Below, one piece after another: positions 9,035 to 18,178 of a stretch of DNA of 50,347 nucleotides. The stretch spans positions 1 through 50,347 of the forward strand of contig JAKIUQ010000016.1 of the NCBI GenBank assembly GCA_021647465.1, in the 5' to 3' direction. The first letter of the stretch is position 1; each line of letters starts with the position of its first letter. Made by a program: the position numbers and the translations under genes. The notes under the pieces are model-generated. The model did no database searches. It was not told the DNA's origin and saw nothing but the letters and a program-made list of their open reading frames with translations. Origin of the DNA: Emcibacter sp. GTDB taxonomy: Bacteria; Pseudomonadota; Alphaproteobacteria; Sphingomonadales; Emcibacteraceae.

Positions 9035-9290
9035 GGCAACCAACTACGGCAATAAACTGATGTATGGAATAGACGTTGCGGACCCGGGGGCGGTACCCGG
9101 CGCCTCCACCATTTATGGGGGCGAAATAGGATCGACGTGCGTAATAAAGATATAACTTTTGCTCAGTATGATACCACTGTATAGGGTCAAAATTTGTAGA
9201 TGCAAACGATAATAACGAAGCATTTGCTGTAGCTGCCTAATAGGTTGGTTACGCGGGGTCCGAAGGGCACCTAGCAACAGAAGCCCTTCA
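9035..9290 (+). ncRNA. ssrA: Two-piece (circularly permuted) tmRNA
   Basis: tmRNA rescues stalled ribosomes and tags the unfinished protein. The gene is permuted as in alphaproteobacteria: the acceptor piece (about 9035-9111) comes first and ends CGCCTCCACCA; a short spacer TTTAT (9112-9116) follows, then the coding piece begins GGGGGCG at 9117. GGGGGCG pairs with CGCCTCC to form the seven-base acceptor stem, including the G3.U pair that AlaRS reads. A T-stem CCGGG/CCCGG precedes the acceptor strand. The tag frame is 9202-9240, from resume codon GCA to TAA, and encodes ANDNNEAFAVAA. The piece probably ends near 9289, where GAAGGGC (9262-9268) pairs with GCCCTTC (9283-9289). The exact ends are inferred. 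Confidence 0.95.
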
Positions 9291-9304
9291 CTTTAAATTT
9301 TTAC

Positions 9305-9329
9305 ATATTTCCTCAAAATATCTTTTTTT
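9305..9329 (+). terminator. Possible tmRNA terminator
   Basis: A weak AT-rich stem, ATATTT (9305-9310) with AAATAT (9316-9321), is followed by C and seven T residues. It sits 15 bases past the inferred 3' end of the tmRNA. Confidence 0.45.
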
Positions 9330-9414
9330 GCCCTGGATCAAGAATATATCTCCTGATATAGAATAGGTTGCCATATAATATTCTTGGTGGTGGCAAAATT
9401 AGAAAAACTGACCT

Positions 9415-9858
9415 ATGACCGGTAAAAAATCAACAGCCTTTCTGACGTTCATAGCTCAGCGGCTTGGCCGAAAGCTGGGCCAGTTTATGCTGTCTGTCCT
9501 GCTATTGAATATTTTTGCCGCCGCCGCCTTATCCGCCACAAATACAGGGCTGCAGGATGCCCTGGAGAATGACTTTTTATCCGGCGTTCAGAGCTATATC
9601 ATCTGCACGCCCCAAGGGCTTAAACGTATTACCCTGGACGAAAATGGCAATCCGGTAAATCCTGATGAAGGTAAAACAGAACATTGTATATATTGCCTGC
9701 CCTTTCATAAAATGGTCCTCGACAACGCTTCTGTGGAAATCAGTTATGTTGATGTTGGCCCTGTTTCCCATAAGCCTCTCGGCATCTATGATGTTTTTCA
9801 TCTTCCTGAAACACCGATCAACATAACTTGCCCGCCCCGCGCGCCGCCGCAAATCTAA
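9415..9858 (+). CDS. DUF2946-like secreted/membrane protein, copper-associated
   Basis: The 147-residue protein has one N-terminal hydrophobic segment (about 24-41, ending AAAALSA) that is either a signal peptide or an anchor. The mature part contains His90-Cys91-x-x-Cys94 (HCIYC) with His98 nearby and a separate Cys64, a plausible soft-metal site. The short hydrophobic head, central CxxC and position before a copper-type TonB receptor match DUF2946 proteins, whose function is not established. The gap to the receptor is 83 bp, so the two may be co-transcribed. Upstream, CAAGAATAT (9339-9347) is inverted at 9378-9386 and could be an operator. The family call is from pattern only. Confidence 0.6.
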   Translation: MTGKKSTAFLTFIAQRLGRKLGQFMLSVLLLNIFAAAALSATNTGLQDALENDFLSGVQSYIICTPQGLKRITLDENGNPVNPDEGKTEHCIYCLPFHKMVLDNASVEISYVDVGPVSHKPLGIYDVFHLPETPINITCPPRAPPQI

Positions 9859-9941
9859 TCCCGCCAATTTTATATTTATAATGCGGCCCAACTGGGTTCG
9901 CATCCTTTACCCATAATTTAAAGAAATACTAGGGAATAGAA

Positions 9942-12101
9942 ATGTCCACATGGAAATTGCTAAACCGCCGCCTATTGTTGGCTGCCGGTACGTCACTTGT
10001 CTGCCTTTGCCAGAATGCGGCGGCTCAAACTGTTATTATCACATCAAAAAAAGATGCCGCTGATCATAAAATAGATGAAATTATCGTCACAGGAACCCTG
10101 TTGCAAAAACCGGCTCTGTCCACATCCGTCCCCAAAGACAGCGATGGCAGGCCTTCTGCCGATGCGGGAGATTACCTTCGAAATATTCCCGGCGTCACCA
10201 GTGGCCGTATGAGCGGCCACGGGCTGGATCCGGTCATTCGCGGCCAAAGCAGAAGCCAGCTTAACATCATCAATAACGGCGCATTCCTCGAAGGAGCCGG
10301 GCCGAACCGCATGGATACATCGGCGGCATGGATGGATATCAACACCGCCGATGTGGTGATTGTCCACCGTGGCTATCAATCCGTGCAATATGGCCCCGGC
10401 GGCAGCGGGGGCACGATCATTGTCGAACATCACGCCCCGAGTTTTCAGGATGACCAGAACATCAAAGGCCGCCTCGACGGGGCCTATGAAAGCAATGGCA
10501 ATATATGGGGTATGGCGGGACATTTTTCCGCCCGCGCGGACAAAGTCTATTTTCGGCTTAACGGTCATTTCAAGGATGCACAAAGCTATCAGGACGGTCA
10601 GGGTGATGTGGTCAACACGGCCTTCACAACATATGGCGGCAGTGCCGAGGTTGGGTTTAGTGACGAATTCACCCTGATCAATCTGGGCATAAGCCATGAA
10701 GAAACCCGCGATATGCTGTTTCCCGGCGCCGGGATGGATTCTCCCGATGGCTCCGGCACCACCATTCGCGGCAAACTGCATCACGAATTTGATGGCGATG
10801 GCCCAATGCGAAATCTGAAAATAGATATTTACCGGTCCCATGCCTATCACAGGATGGATAATTTCTCGTTGCGCGACCGGATGATGATGTTTCGGCAGGC
10901 AGAGCTGGATGCCTATACCACTGGCGGGAGAATCCTTGCCGATCTTCAGGTGAAAGAGACTAAAATCAGCCTTGGCATGGATGTCAAAAATCTGAACCAT
11001 GACGGCCGGAGGAACGGCCATAATATGGACCGAACCAATATGGTGCCTGTCCAGTCCGTCCTGATCCCGGATGCCACAATCCGCAATATAGGTCTGTTCG
11101 CCGAAGCAATTATGCCGGTTACGGACAAAATGCAGGTCAAGGGCGGAATCCGTTATGACAATGTAAAATCAACCGCCGACGATGCTGATATCAAAAACGA
11201 CCTTGTCATGCCGGGAATGATGCCCATGAGTCCTGACATGCTCTATAATATCTATCTTGGTACAGGTGCCATAGACCAGACGGAAAATAATCTGGGTGGT
11301 TTATTGCGGTTTGAATATGATTTAACCACGGACGCCGCCTTTTATATTGGCCTCAGCCGCAGCAACCGCAGCGCCAACACCGTCGAACGTTATATAGCGA
11401 GCCTGAGGGGTAATACCATAATGCCGTCCGGCATGGTCATGAATATGAGCTGGATTGGCAACCCCCGTCTTGCCCCGGAAAAACATACCCAGTTTGATAT
11501 GGGGCTGGGCATTCGGAAATCTGAATGGCATATTCTGTTCTCCGCCTATTATGATGATATCAATGATTATATTTTCCGGGATCGCGCCCATGGTCAGGGG
11601 AATATTCTTATGACCAATAACGCATTGATATATCGCAATATCGAAGCCCGCATCTGGGGTTTTGAAGTTGAGGGCAGTATTCAGGTTACCGATGAGCTGA
11701 AAGTCTTTGGCAATATTTCATACACCAACGGCCAAAATCAGGATCTGGATATTCCGCTTTATCAGATCCCGCCTTTCAGCTATGACCTCACCCTGACCTA
11801 CAGTCGGGATATATGGGCCGTGGGCAGTCGTCTGCGCGGGGCTTTGAAACAAAACCGTGTGGATGATAACCCTATGACAGGCAGCGGACGGGATGCCGGT
11901 GAAACGGATGGGTATGGCATTATTGACATATTTGCTTCTGTAGAATTTATAAAACAGACTAAATTCCGCTTTGGCATATCCAATCTGCTTGATAAACTTT
12001 ACGCCAACCACTTGAATCGGGAAAGCCTGAATGATGCCACGGCGTTGCGGGTCAACGAAGCAGGCCGGTCATTCTATTTCCGAATTCAGTCAGAGTTCTA
12101 A
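9942..12101 (+). CDS. TonB-dependent copper receptor, OprC/NosA-like
   Basis: The 719-residue outer-membrane receptor has a signal peptide (cleavage near NAAAQT), a TonB-box-like segment EIIVTG (46-51), a plug domain and a 22-strand barrel ending in Phe (FRIQSEF). The plug motif GPNRMD (120-125) and HRMDNFSLR (303-311) align with the OprC copper site, which I recall as CxxxM plus HxM; the spacing of about 180 residues fits. Here the Cys position is Gly120, so one ligand seems lost. The protein is Met-rich (MMPMSPDM, MPSGMVMNM), also fitting a copper role. The ATG follows AGGGAA. It acts in uptake of copper across the outer membrane with TonB-ExbBD, which is not in this window. Confidence 0.82.
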   Translation: MSTWKLLNRRLLLAAGTSLVCLCQNAAAQTVIITSKKDAADHKIDEIIVTGTLLQKPALSTSVPKDSDGRPSADAGDYLRNIPGVTSGRMSGHGLDPVIRGQSRSQLNIINNGAFLEGAGPNRMDTSAAWMDINTADVVIVHRGYQSVQYGPGGSGGTIIVEHHAPSFQDDQNIKGRLDGAYESNGNIWGMAGHFSARADKVYFRLNGHFKDAQSYQDGQGDVVNTAFTTYGGSAEVGFSDEFTLINLGISHEETRDMLFPGAGMDSPDGSGTTIRGKLHHEFDGDGPMRNLKIDIYRSHAYHRMDNFSLRDRMMMFRQAELDAYTTGGRILADLQVKETKISLGMDVKNLNHDGRRNGHNMDRTNMVPVQSVLIPDATIRNIGLFAEAIMPVTDKMQVKGGIRYDNVKSTADDADIKNDLVMPGMMPMSPDMLYNIYLGTGAIDQTENNLGGLLRFEYDLTTDAAFYIGLSRSNRSANTVERYIASLRGNTIMPSGMVMNMSWIGNPRLAPEKHTQFDMGLGIRKSEWHILFSAYYDDINDYIFRDRAHGQGNILMTNNALIYRNIEARIWGFEVEGSIQVTDELKVFGNISYTNGQNQDLDIPLYQIPPFSYDLTLTYSRDIWAVGSRLRGALKQNRVDDNPMTGSGRDAGETDGYGIIDIFASVEFIKQTKFRFGISNLLDKLYANHLNRESLNDATALRVNEAGRSFYFRIQSEF

Positions 12102-12105
12102 GACC

Positions 12106-12150
12106 AGGGGGCGAAGTCTGATCATCCGGACAAAATTAGACTCGCCCCCT
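12106..12150 (+). terminator. GC-rich hairpin after the copper receptor
   Basis: AGGGGGCGAAGTCT (12106-12119) pairs with AGACTCGCCCCCT (12138-12150) with one bulged A. No T-run follows, so it may protect the mRNA end or work with Rho. Confidence 0.5.
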
Positions 12151-12212
12151 CCGTCGATAGTCGTTATAGTTTGCATGAATAGATTCGAGTGAATAATATT
12201 AGATTTGGAAAA

Positions 12213-12695
12213 ATGACAGATAGTATAATTCAGTATGATGCCATGGTTCAAACGGCGCTTCTTTCCGTCGTCAGGGACGTATTAAAAAATGCGAGCAAAG
12301 AAGGTTTGCCCGGCGATCACCATTTTTATCTCACCTTTAGCACAGTTCACCCAGAAGTCAGTATTCCCGCCTACTTAAAAGAACGTTATCCCGAGGAAAT
12401 GACCATTGTCGTTCAAAATCAATTTGCGAATCTTGTGGTGGATGAGGCCCATTTTGAACTTTCTTTAAGCTTTAGTGGCAAGCTGGAACATCTGTATATT
12501 CCTTTTGTCGCCTTGGAAGGCTTCTTTGATCCAAGCGTTGATTTTGGTCTGCATTTCAACGCCAGCGCGCCGAATAATGACACTATGGATGACCTGCCCA
12601 CCATTGTTGAGGCCGCATCCGATATTAAACCGGCCGATGAGCCCGACAATAATGACAATAATGTCGTGACATTGGATACCTTCAGAAAAAAATAA
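12213..12695 (+). CDS. sspB: SspB-type ClpXP adaptor protein
   Basis: The 160-residue protein delivers ssrA-tagged proteins to the ClpXP protease. The N-terminal two-thirds is the SspB tag-binding fold (IQYDAMVQTALLSVVRDVL, FYLTF, VSIPAYLKERYPEEMTIVVQ). An acidic, Asp/Asn-rich linker follows, and the conserved C-terminal ClpX-binding tail reads VVTLDTFRKK. I chose the ATG at 12213 because conserved homology begins at TDSIIQYD; a GTG at 12189 would add eight residues. It lies 19 bp before the fumarase start, a pairing common in alphaproteobacteria. Its presumed substrate tag is encoded 3 kb upstream. Confidence 0.92.
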   Translation: MTDSIIQYDAMVQTALLSVVRDVLKNASKEGLPGDHHFYLTFSTVHPEVSIPAYLKERYPEEMTIVVQNQFANLVVDEAHFELSLSFSGKLEHLYIPFVALEGFFDPSVDFGLHFNASAPNNDTMDDLPTIVEAASDIKPADEPDNNDNNVVTLDTFRKK

Positions 12696-12714
12696 ACCAA
12701 GTCGAGTGGATGTC

Positions 12715-14325
12715 ATGACCGATATTAATTACACTGATATGCTTCCTCTGGCCGGGGATGATACGCGCTACCGGAAAATTACTTCGGATTTTGTCTCCAC
12801 CATAAAAGTGGATGGCAAGACAATCTTAAAAGTTGAACCGGAAGGCCTGCGGTTGCTGGCAAAAGAAGCCATGCGGGATATTGCGCATCTTTTACGGCCC
12901 GGTCACCTGCAGCAGCTCTCGAACATCCTCAAAGACGACGAAGCCTCTGACAATGATAAATTCGTTGCCACAGAACTTTTGAAAAACGCCAATATTGCCG
13001 CCGGCATGGTTCTGCCCGGTTGTCAGGATACCGGAACGGCCATCATCATGGGGAAAAAAGGCCAATATGTCTGGACAGACGGCAATGACGCGGCAGCCCT
13101 GTCCCAAGGCATGGTGGATACTTATACCGAAACCAGCCTGCGCTATTCACAGCTGGCCCCGATCAGCATGTTTGAGGAGGTCAATACCAAAAATAACGCC
13201 CCGGCCCAGATTGATCTCTATGCCACCGAAGGTAATGAATATCATTTCCTCTTTATGGCCAAGGGCGGCGGTTCGGCCAATAAAACATTTCTGTTTCAGC
13301 AAACACCCGCCATAATGCGCGAAGATAAACTGCTGGAATTTCTGGATGATTCCCTGAAAATGCTCGGCACATCTGCCTGCCCGCCCTATCATCTTGCGGT
13401 CGTCATCGGGGGTCTGAGTGCAGAAATGAACATAAAAACAGTGAAGCTTGCCAGCGCCCATTATCTGGATAACCTGCCAACCACGGGCAACCATTATGGC
13501 CATGGCATTCGCGTTCCGGAACTGGAGGATAAAATTCATAAAATGACCCAGAACTTTGGCATTGGCGCCCAATTTGGCGGCAAATATTTCTGCCATGATG
13601 TGCGGGTTATCCGGTTGCCGCGCCACGGGGCCTCAGTACCAATCGGTTTCGGCGTATCCTGCTCTGCAGATCGTCAGGCCAAGGCCAAAATCACCGCTGA
13701 AGGCATTTTTATCGAAGAGCTTGAGAGGAACCCCGCAAAATATCTGCCGGAAGTTTCAGATGATGACCTGCATGAAACCGTGGTGGAAATTGACCTGAAC
13801 CAGCCGATGGATCAGGTTCGCGCGGAATTGAGTAAATATCCCATCAAAACCCGCCTGTCGCTGACGGGTACCATCATTGTTGCCCGTGATCTGGCCCATG
13901 CGGCCATCCTGAAAAAACTGGAGGCCGGCGAAGCGATGCCGGGTTATATGAAAGATCATATCGTCTATTATGCGGGGCCCGCCAAAACGCCCGAAGGCTA
14001 TGCATCGGGATCTTTCGGCCCGACGACGGCGGGACGCATGGACAGTTACGTTGAATATTTTCAGGCACGCGGCGGCAGTATGGTCATGCTCGCCAAGGGC
14101 AACCGCAGCAAACAGGTGACAAGCTCCTGTCATCAACACCGGGGTTTTTATCTGGGGTCTATCGGCGGCCCTGCAGCCATATTGGCCTTGAATAATATCA
14201 CCAAGGTTGAGGTTCTGGACTTTGAAAATTTCGGTATGGAAGCGGTCTGGAAGATCGACGTCAAAGATTTTCCGGCCTTCATCGTCGTCGATGACAAGGG
14301 CAATGACTTTTTCCAGAATCTCTAG
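12715..14325 (+). CDS. fumA: Class I fumarate hydratase (Fe-S type)
   Basis: The 536-residue single-chain enzyme interconverts fumarate and malate in the TCA cycle using an oxygen-sensitive [4Fe-4S] cluster. Both halves of class I fumarase are fused, as in E. coli FumA/FumB. Candidate cluster cysteines lie in LPGCQDTGTA, GGKYFCHDVRVI or VSCSADRQ, and SSCHQHRG. The C-terminal beta subunit begins near LNQPMDQVRAELSKYP, with KTRLSLTGTIIVARD and YYAGPAKTPEGYASGSFGPT. The ATG at 12715 has GAGTGGA just upstream; a GTG three codons earlier is possible. It follows sspB closely. Confidence 0.94.
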   Translation: MTDINYTDMLPLAGDDTRYRKITSDFVSTIKVDGKTILKVEPEGLRLLAKEAMRDIAHLLRPGHLQQLSNILKDDEASDNDKFVATELLKNANIAAGMVLPGCQDTGTAIIMGKKGQYVWTDGNDAAALSQGMVDTYTETSLRYSQLAPISMFEEVNTKNNAPAQIDLYATEGNEYHFLFMAKGGGSANKTFLFQQTPAIMREDKLLEFLDDSLKMLGTSACPPYHLAVVIGGLSAEMNIKTVKLASAHYLDNLPTTGNHYGHGIRVPELEDKIHKMTQNFGIGAQFGGKYFCHDVRVIRLPRHGASVPIGFGVSCSADRQAKAKITAEGIFIEELERNPAKYLPEVSDDDLHETVVEIDLNQPMDQVRAELSKYPIKTRLSLTGTIIVARDLAHAAILKKLEAGEAMPGYMKDHIVYYAGPAKTPEGYASGSFGPTTAGRMDSYVEYFQARGGSMVMLAKGNRSKQVTSSCHQHRGFYLGSIGGPAAILALNNITKVEVLDFENFGMEAVWKIDVKDFPAFIVVDDKGNDFFQNL

Positions 14326-14351
14326 TTCATAAATTCAGGAGCCCCCCCAAT

Positions 14352-14582
14352 TTGTCCAGCCATGACAATATATTGAAAAAACATTCCATTGTCATTTCCG
14401 GCCATCAAACCAGTATTACGCTGGAAAATATTTTCTGGGATCACTTGAAGGCTATCGCCCATTCCCGGAATATCAGCCTGAGTATATTGATGGCACAAAT
14501 TGATTCTCAACGAATGAATGATCAAACTGATGTCAATCTAAGCAGCGCCGTCCGTGTCTTTGTCCTGAAAAACCATCTTTAA
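14352..14582 (+). CDS. Ribbon-helix-helix domain protein
   Basis: This 76-residue protein resembles the RHH_4-type ribbon-helix-helix family: a short beta strand (KHSIVISGHQTSITL) followed by two helices (ENIFWDHLKAIAHSRN and ISLSILMAQIDSQR). Such proteins usually bind DNA as dimers. I infer a TTG start at 14352, with AGGAG at 14336-14340 as ribosome site; there is no upstream ATG in frame. The stop overlaps the end of the convergent asmA gene by four bases. It is probably co-transcribed with fumarase, 26 bp upstream. The target is unknown. Confidence 0.75.
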   Translation: MSSHDNILKKHSIVISGHQTSITLENIFWDHLKAIAHSRNISLSILMAQIDSQRMNDQTDVNLSSAVRVFVLKNHL

Positions 14583-17500
14583 GGTTTTTCGGGTTTTTTG
14601 TCTTTATCGTCTGGCGTTTTTTTCTCAAAAAGCTTCTCAAGCATCCGTTTGCCAAAATCCTCGGCAGGCTTTGGCTTCTGATCTGGGTCAGCAGCGGGAG
14701 GGGCTTCTTCTTTGGGTTGATTGCCGAAAATACCTTCAAGGCCGCCCTCTTTTCCAATAAGCTGCTGCAGCAGGTTAGACGCAATTTTCGCGCCCACAAA
14801 TTTTGTCAGGCGATCCGTCTTATAGGTAATCCGGGGGCTGCTGATATCGCCCCTGACGCTGACATCAATGGGCGGGGCACCCGGATGATCCACCAGCCCG
14901 ATCCAGCCATCGGAACGAATGGTCCAGGTTAAAAGATCAACCGCCATCCTCACATTGGATTTTGCGCCGTCCAACTCAATATCAAACGGGCTGAATTCTA
15001 TTTTGCCATCCTTGACGACAAGGTTACTTTTTCCGCCTTTATAGGGCGTCTGACCGCCGGAAAGGGCGCTGCCCAATAACTTTAGGAAGGCACCCTCACT
15101 AGTCATATCGGATAGCTGGCGGCTTAAGCCGGGAATATCAATCCCCCTGATCATACCGGAGCTGGCAATGATATTCCCCGTTCCCGCAAGAGAGGACATC
15201 ATATCATATTGGCTCCTGCCCTCGCCAGTGAACTGGCCAGACATGTCAAAGAAGCCCGTCACAGGGGCAATGCCCGCCGACGATGCGGTGGCCGCAGATA
15301 ATGACGCCTTTTTCAAGGTCATATTGAGGGCCATTTTAGGCTTATTCGCACCGCCAAAGCTGCCCGATAACGCCACATCACCGCCAAATAACCGGCCCGT
15401 AAAATTATTGACCGAGAGCAGCCCGTCCTTCAGATTTGCGTCAAAAGCCGGATTTTCAAAAATATATTTATTATAGGTCAAACTTCCCGCCGAAATTCGG
15501 ACATTTCCCTCATATTCAGAAAATAACGATAAATCCATGGTCGATTTCGACCATTGGCCATACGCTTTTGACCCGTGATCGGATCGCTCCAGGAAGTCAT
15601 GCAGGGGAATGTCACCGGCCTTTATGTTAAAATCAAAGGCAGGATTTTCCAAGGCCATATTTAATTTACCAGAACCGCTCAATTTTACCGGCCCCATATC
15701 ACCAACAATATTTTTGATAACATATTGGTCCCCCACACCCGCCACATTCATCTTAAGCATAAGGGGCCCAAGTTTCTTTTTTGCCGGTTTGAAATTCAGG
15801 CCTAAGCCCCGAATGAATTCGCGCGTCTCCTCCCCTTTAAAATCAAGAGCTAAATCCACAGTTCCGGCCTTGCCATGTCCTTTTTTCCTGCCGATGATCA
15901 ATATTTCTCCCGCCGCGATATTAATTTTTCCGTCAATATCCACAATATTGGAGCTTGTTTTAATCCGGCTCCTCAGCCGTATTGGGCGATCATCTGCGGC
16001 CCGCGGTTTAGCCATGCCTAAATCCAGCTGATCTACCAATGCAGCAAGACTTGTGGATTGAAGGTCAATGTCCAGATTACTGCTGCCGATTTCCGGAAAT
16101 TTCTTCAGGGTTGCACTGCGGATTGTCCCTGCCACATTAAGTTTTTTCACCCCGAAATGGGATTTTATATCCACATCCATTTTCTCTAAAGTTGAAGATA
16201 GGGAGGCGGCAAGCTTCATTTCGCCCAATTTGCGAAGATCTATGAAATAATCCCTTTTGATATTTCTTTGCAGCCCGGCCAGTGATTTGGCATCGGCGGA
16301 CAGGGCCAGCGTAATCTCCGGCTTACTGCCAAAATTCGCGCCCTGAGCAGAGGCCTTGATATTCACGCCGGCAAGATCCTTAAAATTTATGGTTTTTGCA
16401 TCAAGATTTCCGCCCAGAAGCACCCCATTCAATTGACCCGACCGAATTTTAAAACCGCCGGCGGTCATATTAGATAACCCTATGGTATAATTGGCATCAA
16501 ATTCACTAAGCTGCGCAAATATCTTTTTTAAATCTATGGTTTCAGTTGATTTTTTATTTTCCGAGCGTTTTTCTTTGATCACATAAGAATCAAGATTGAG
16601 GTTTTTCAAATTAAGGTTGATGCCATAAGAAGGCCGCGGGGCAATGGCATAGGAAAGGCCCCCCTGATAATGAATGGCATCCAGCTTGCCATCTATTTCA
16701 TAAAGCTGCAGCAGATCAGACGTTACCTTTAGGCCGCTTTTATAAGAAAATTGCGTTAATTGACCGGTTGGAATATCTGCTGTATCCAACTTAAGCCAGT
16801 CTAGCATACCCCTCAGGTTACTGGCCTTCACTACCATATCACCGATTAGGGTTATGCCGGTTTTTTCTTGTGCATCTGGCGGGGTGATCTGGCCTTTAAA
16901 TGCCAACGACGCGCCGCCCGGCATGCGCGCCTGTAACGTTGAAACACCAATGACCCCATCTTTGGCGAATAATTTCAGCATAATCTGGCTGGCAATTTTA
17001 TCGTTATATTTTAACGCGCCAAGTTTCAGGTCAACATTACCTGACAGGCGGCTCACTATATTATAGGCCTTCCCATTTCCCTTTTGCGGGCGCAGGCCGG
17101 CCTCACTCATCCGATTTTTTTGATAGTCTTCAAGGACGGGCAATAACGGGTCTATATCCAGTTTATTAATAGACAATGCCGCCTGAATATTAACTTTTTC
17201 CCCAAGGACAATATACCCATTGCCCTGCGCGCGGCTCTGGCCTACGCGCATATTCACCTCATTGACGGCGACTTTGTCATGCCCCACTTCAAGCATTGTA
17301 TCCAGCGCGAAGGCCTGTCCTATTTTCAAATGTTCAGGGTTTTTCAAACCTGTAAAACGATCAAACGCATTCAGAATATCCCCCGCATCACCAGCGGTTA
17401 TGTCCAGTTTTCCGCTAAAAGCCAAAGACTTTTCATTAGATTTCTCATTGAACATAATGCCGCCAATCACTTTGGCAGAAACGCGCCGGTCCAGCGTCAA

Positions 17501-18178
17501 CAGCGCAAGCGTCACGGGCATTTTCTTGCCTTGCCTGTTTTTCCCGAGTTTTAAGTCAAGGTCAACGCCCAATCCCTTGTACCGCGCACTGCCGGCAATA
17601 ACGAAGGGGCCCTTAATGCTTTCGGCCTGCACATTGGCATTGATCTTTCTCAGCAGTTCCATCTGTTTGGAGGCCATATCTTCAAAGCTGATTTGGCCAT
17701 TAACGATCTGAAAATTCTCAAGACTGATGTCTTTCGTGGTCGCCTGTTTTGCCGTACCCGCGTTCTGGGCATCTATCTGGGCATCCAATATCCAGTTTAC
17801 CCTGCCATCACTCAAGACTTCCATGGCAACGATCGGGTCAACAAGGATAAATTTCTTCACCTTCACCCGCCCCCCGAATATAGAAGACAAGGCGGAAGGG
17901 AAACTCACCTGTATATCAAGGGATTTAAGGGACAGTATATTTTCGGCTTTACCGCCCTGTATATTGGACATGGTGACATCATTTACGGAAAGCGCCGTCA
18001 TCGGCAAAAGAGACAGAGAAATGTCGCCTTTAATTTTTACGTCCCGCCCTGTGTAATTCGATGCGGTTCGTTCAATTTGGGTTTTATATTCATTCCAATT
18101 AAGAAAGCTTGGAACAATTAAAATTACCCCAATTAGTAATGTGATCAATATCCCAAAGCCAATGCCCAGCTTTTTCAA
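14579..18178 (-). CDS. Large AsmA-family protein
   Basis: The 1199-residue envelope protein begins with one transmembrane anchor (about 5-27) and the AsmA signature FLNWNEYKTQIERTASNYTGRD is visible just after it (residues 27-48, shortened: NWNEYK...TGRDVKIKGD). The long periplasmic body is made of repeating beta-rich segments, and the AsmA-like C-terminal domain lies around residues 950-1120 (GMIRGIDIPGLSRQL, then GKIEFSPFDIELDGA). The tail is Lys/Pro/Asp-rich (KTPDDKDKKPEKP). AsmA-like proteins are thought to act as bridges for phospholipid transport or in outer-membrane assembly. It is about twice the length of E. coli AsmA but usual for large alphaproteobacterial members. It forms a single-gene unit with a structured upstream region. 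Confidence 0.88.
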   Translation of the reverse strand: MKKLGIGFGILITLLIGVILIVPSFLNWNEYKTQIERTASNYTGRDVKIKGDISLSLLPMTALSVNDVTMSNIQGGKAENILSLKSLDIQVSFPSALSSIFGGRVKVKKFILVDPIVAMEVLSDGRVNWILDAQIDAQNAGTAKQATTKDISLENFQIVNGQISFEDMASKQMELLRKINANVQAESIKGPFVIAGSARYKGLGVDLDLKLGKNRQGKKMPVTLALLTLDRRVSAKVIGGIMFNEKSNEKSLAFSGKLDITAGDAGDILNAFDRFTGLKNPEHLKIGQAFALDTMLEVGHDKVAVNEVNMRVGQSRAQGNGYIVLGEKVNIQAALSINKLDIDPLLPVLEDYQKNRMSEAGLRPQKGNGKAYNIVSRLSGNVDLKLGALKYNDKIASQIMLKLFAKDGVIGVSTLQARMPGGASLAFKGQITPPDAQEKTGITLIGDMVVKASNLRGMLDWLKLDTADIPTGQLTQFSYKSGLKVTSDLLQLYEIDGKLDAIHYQGGLSYAIAPRPSYGINLNLKNLNLDSYVIKEKRSENKKSTETIDLKKIFAQLSEFDANYTIGLSNMTAGGFKIRSGQLNGVLLGGNLDAKTINFKDLAGVNIKASAQGANFGSKPEITLALSADAKSLAGLQRNIKRDYFIDLRKLGEMKLAASLSSTLEKMDVDIKSHFGVKKLNVAGTIRSATLKKFPEIGSSNLDIDLQSTSLAALVDQLDLGMAKPRAADDRPIRLRSRIKTSSNIVDIDGKINIAAGEILIIGRKKGHGKAGTVDLALDFKGEETREFIRGLGLNFKPAKKKLGPLMLKMNVAGVGDQYVIKNIVGDMGPVKLSGSGKLNMALENPAFDFNIKAGDIPLHDFLERSDHGSKAYGQWSKSTMDLSLFSEYEGNVRISAGSLTYNKYIFENPAFDANLKDGLLSVNNFTGRLFGGDVALSGSFGGANKPKMALNMTLKKASLSAATASSAGIAPVTGFFDMSGQFTGEGRSQYDMMSSLAGTGNIIASSGMIRGIDIPGLSRQLSDMTSEGAFLKLLGSALSGGQTPYKGGKSNLVVKDGKIEFSPFDIELDGAKSNVRMAVDLLTWTIRSDGWIGLVDHPGAPPIDVSVRGDISSPRITYKTDRLTKFVGAKIASNLLQQLIGKEGGLEGIFGNQPKEEAPPAADPDQKPKPAEDFGKRMLEKLFEKKTPDDKDKKPEKP

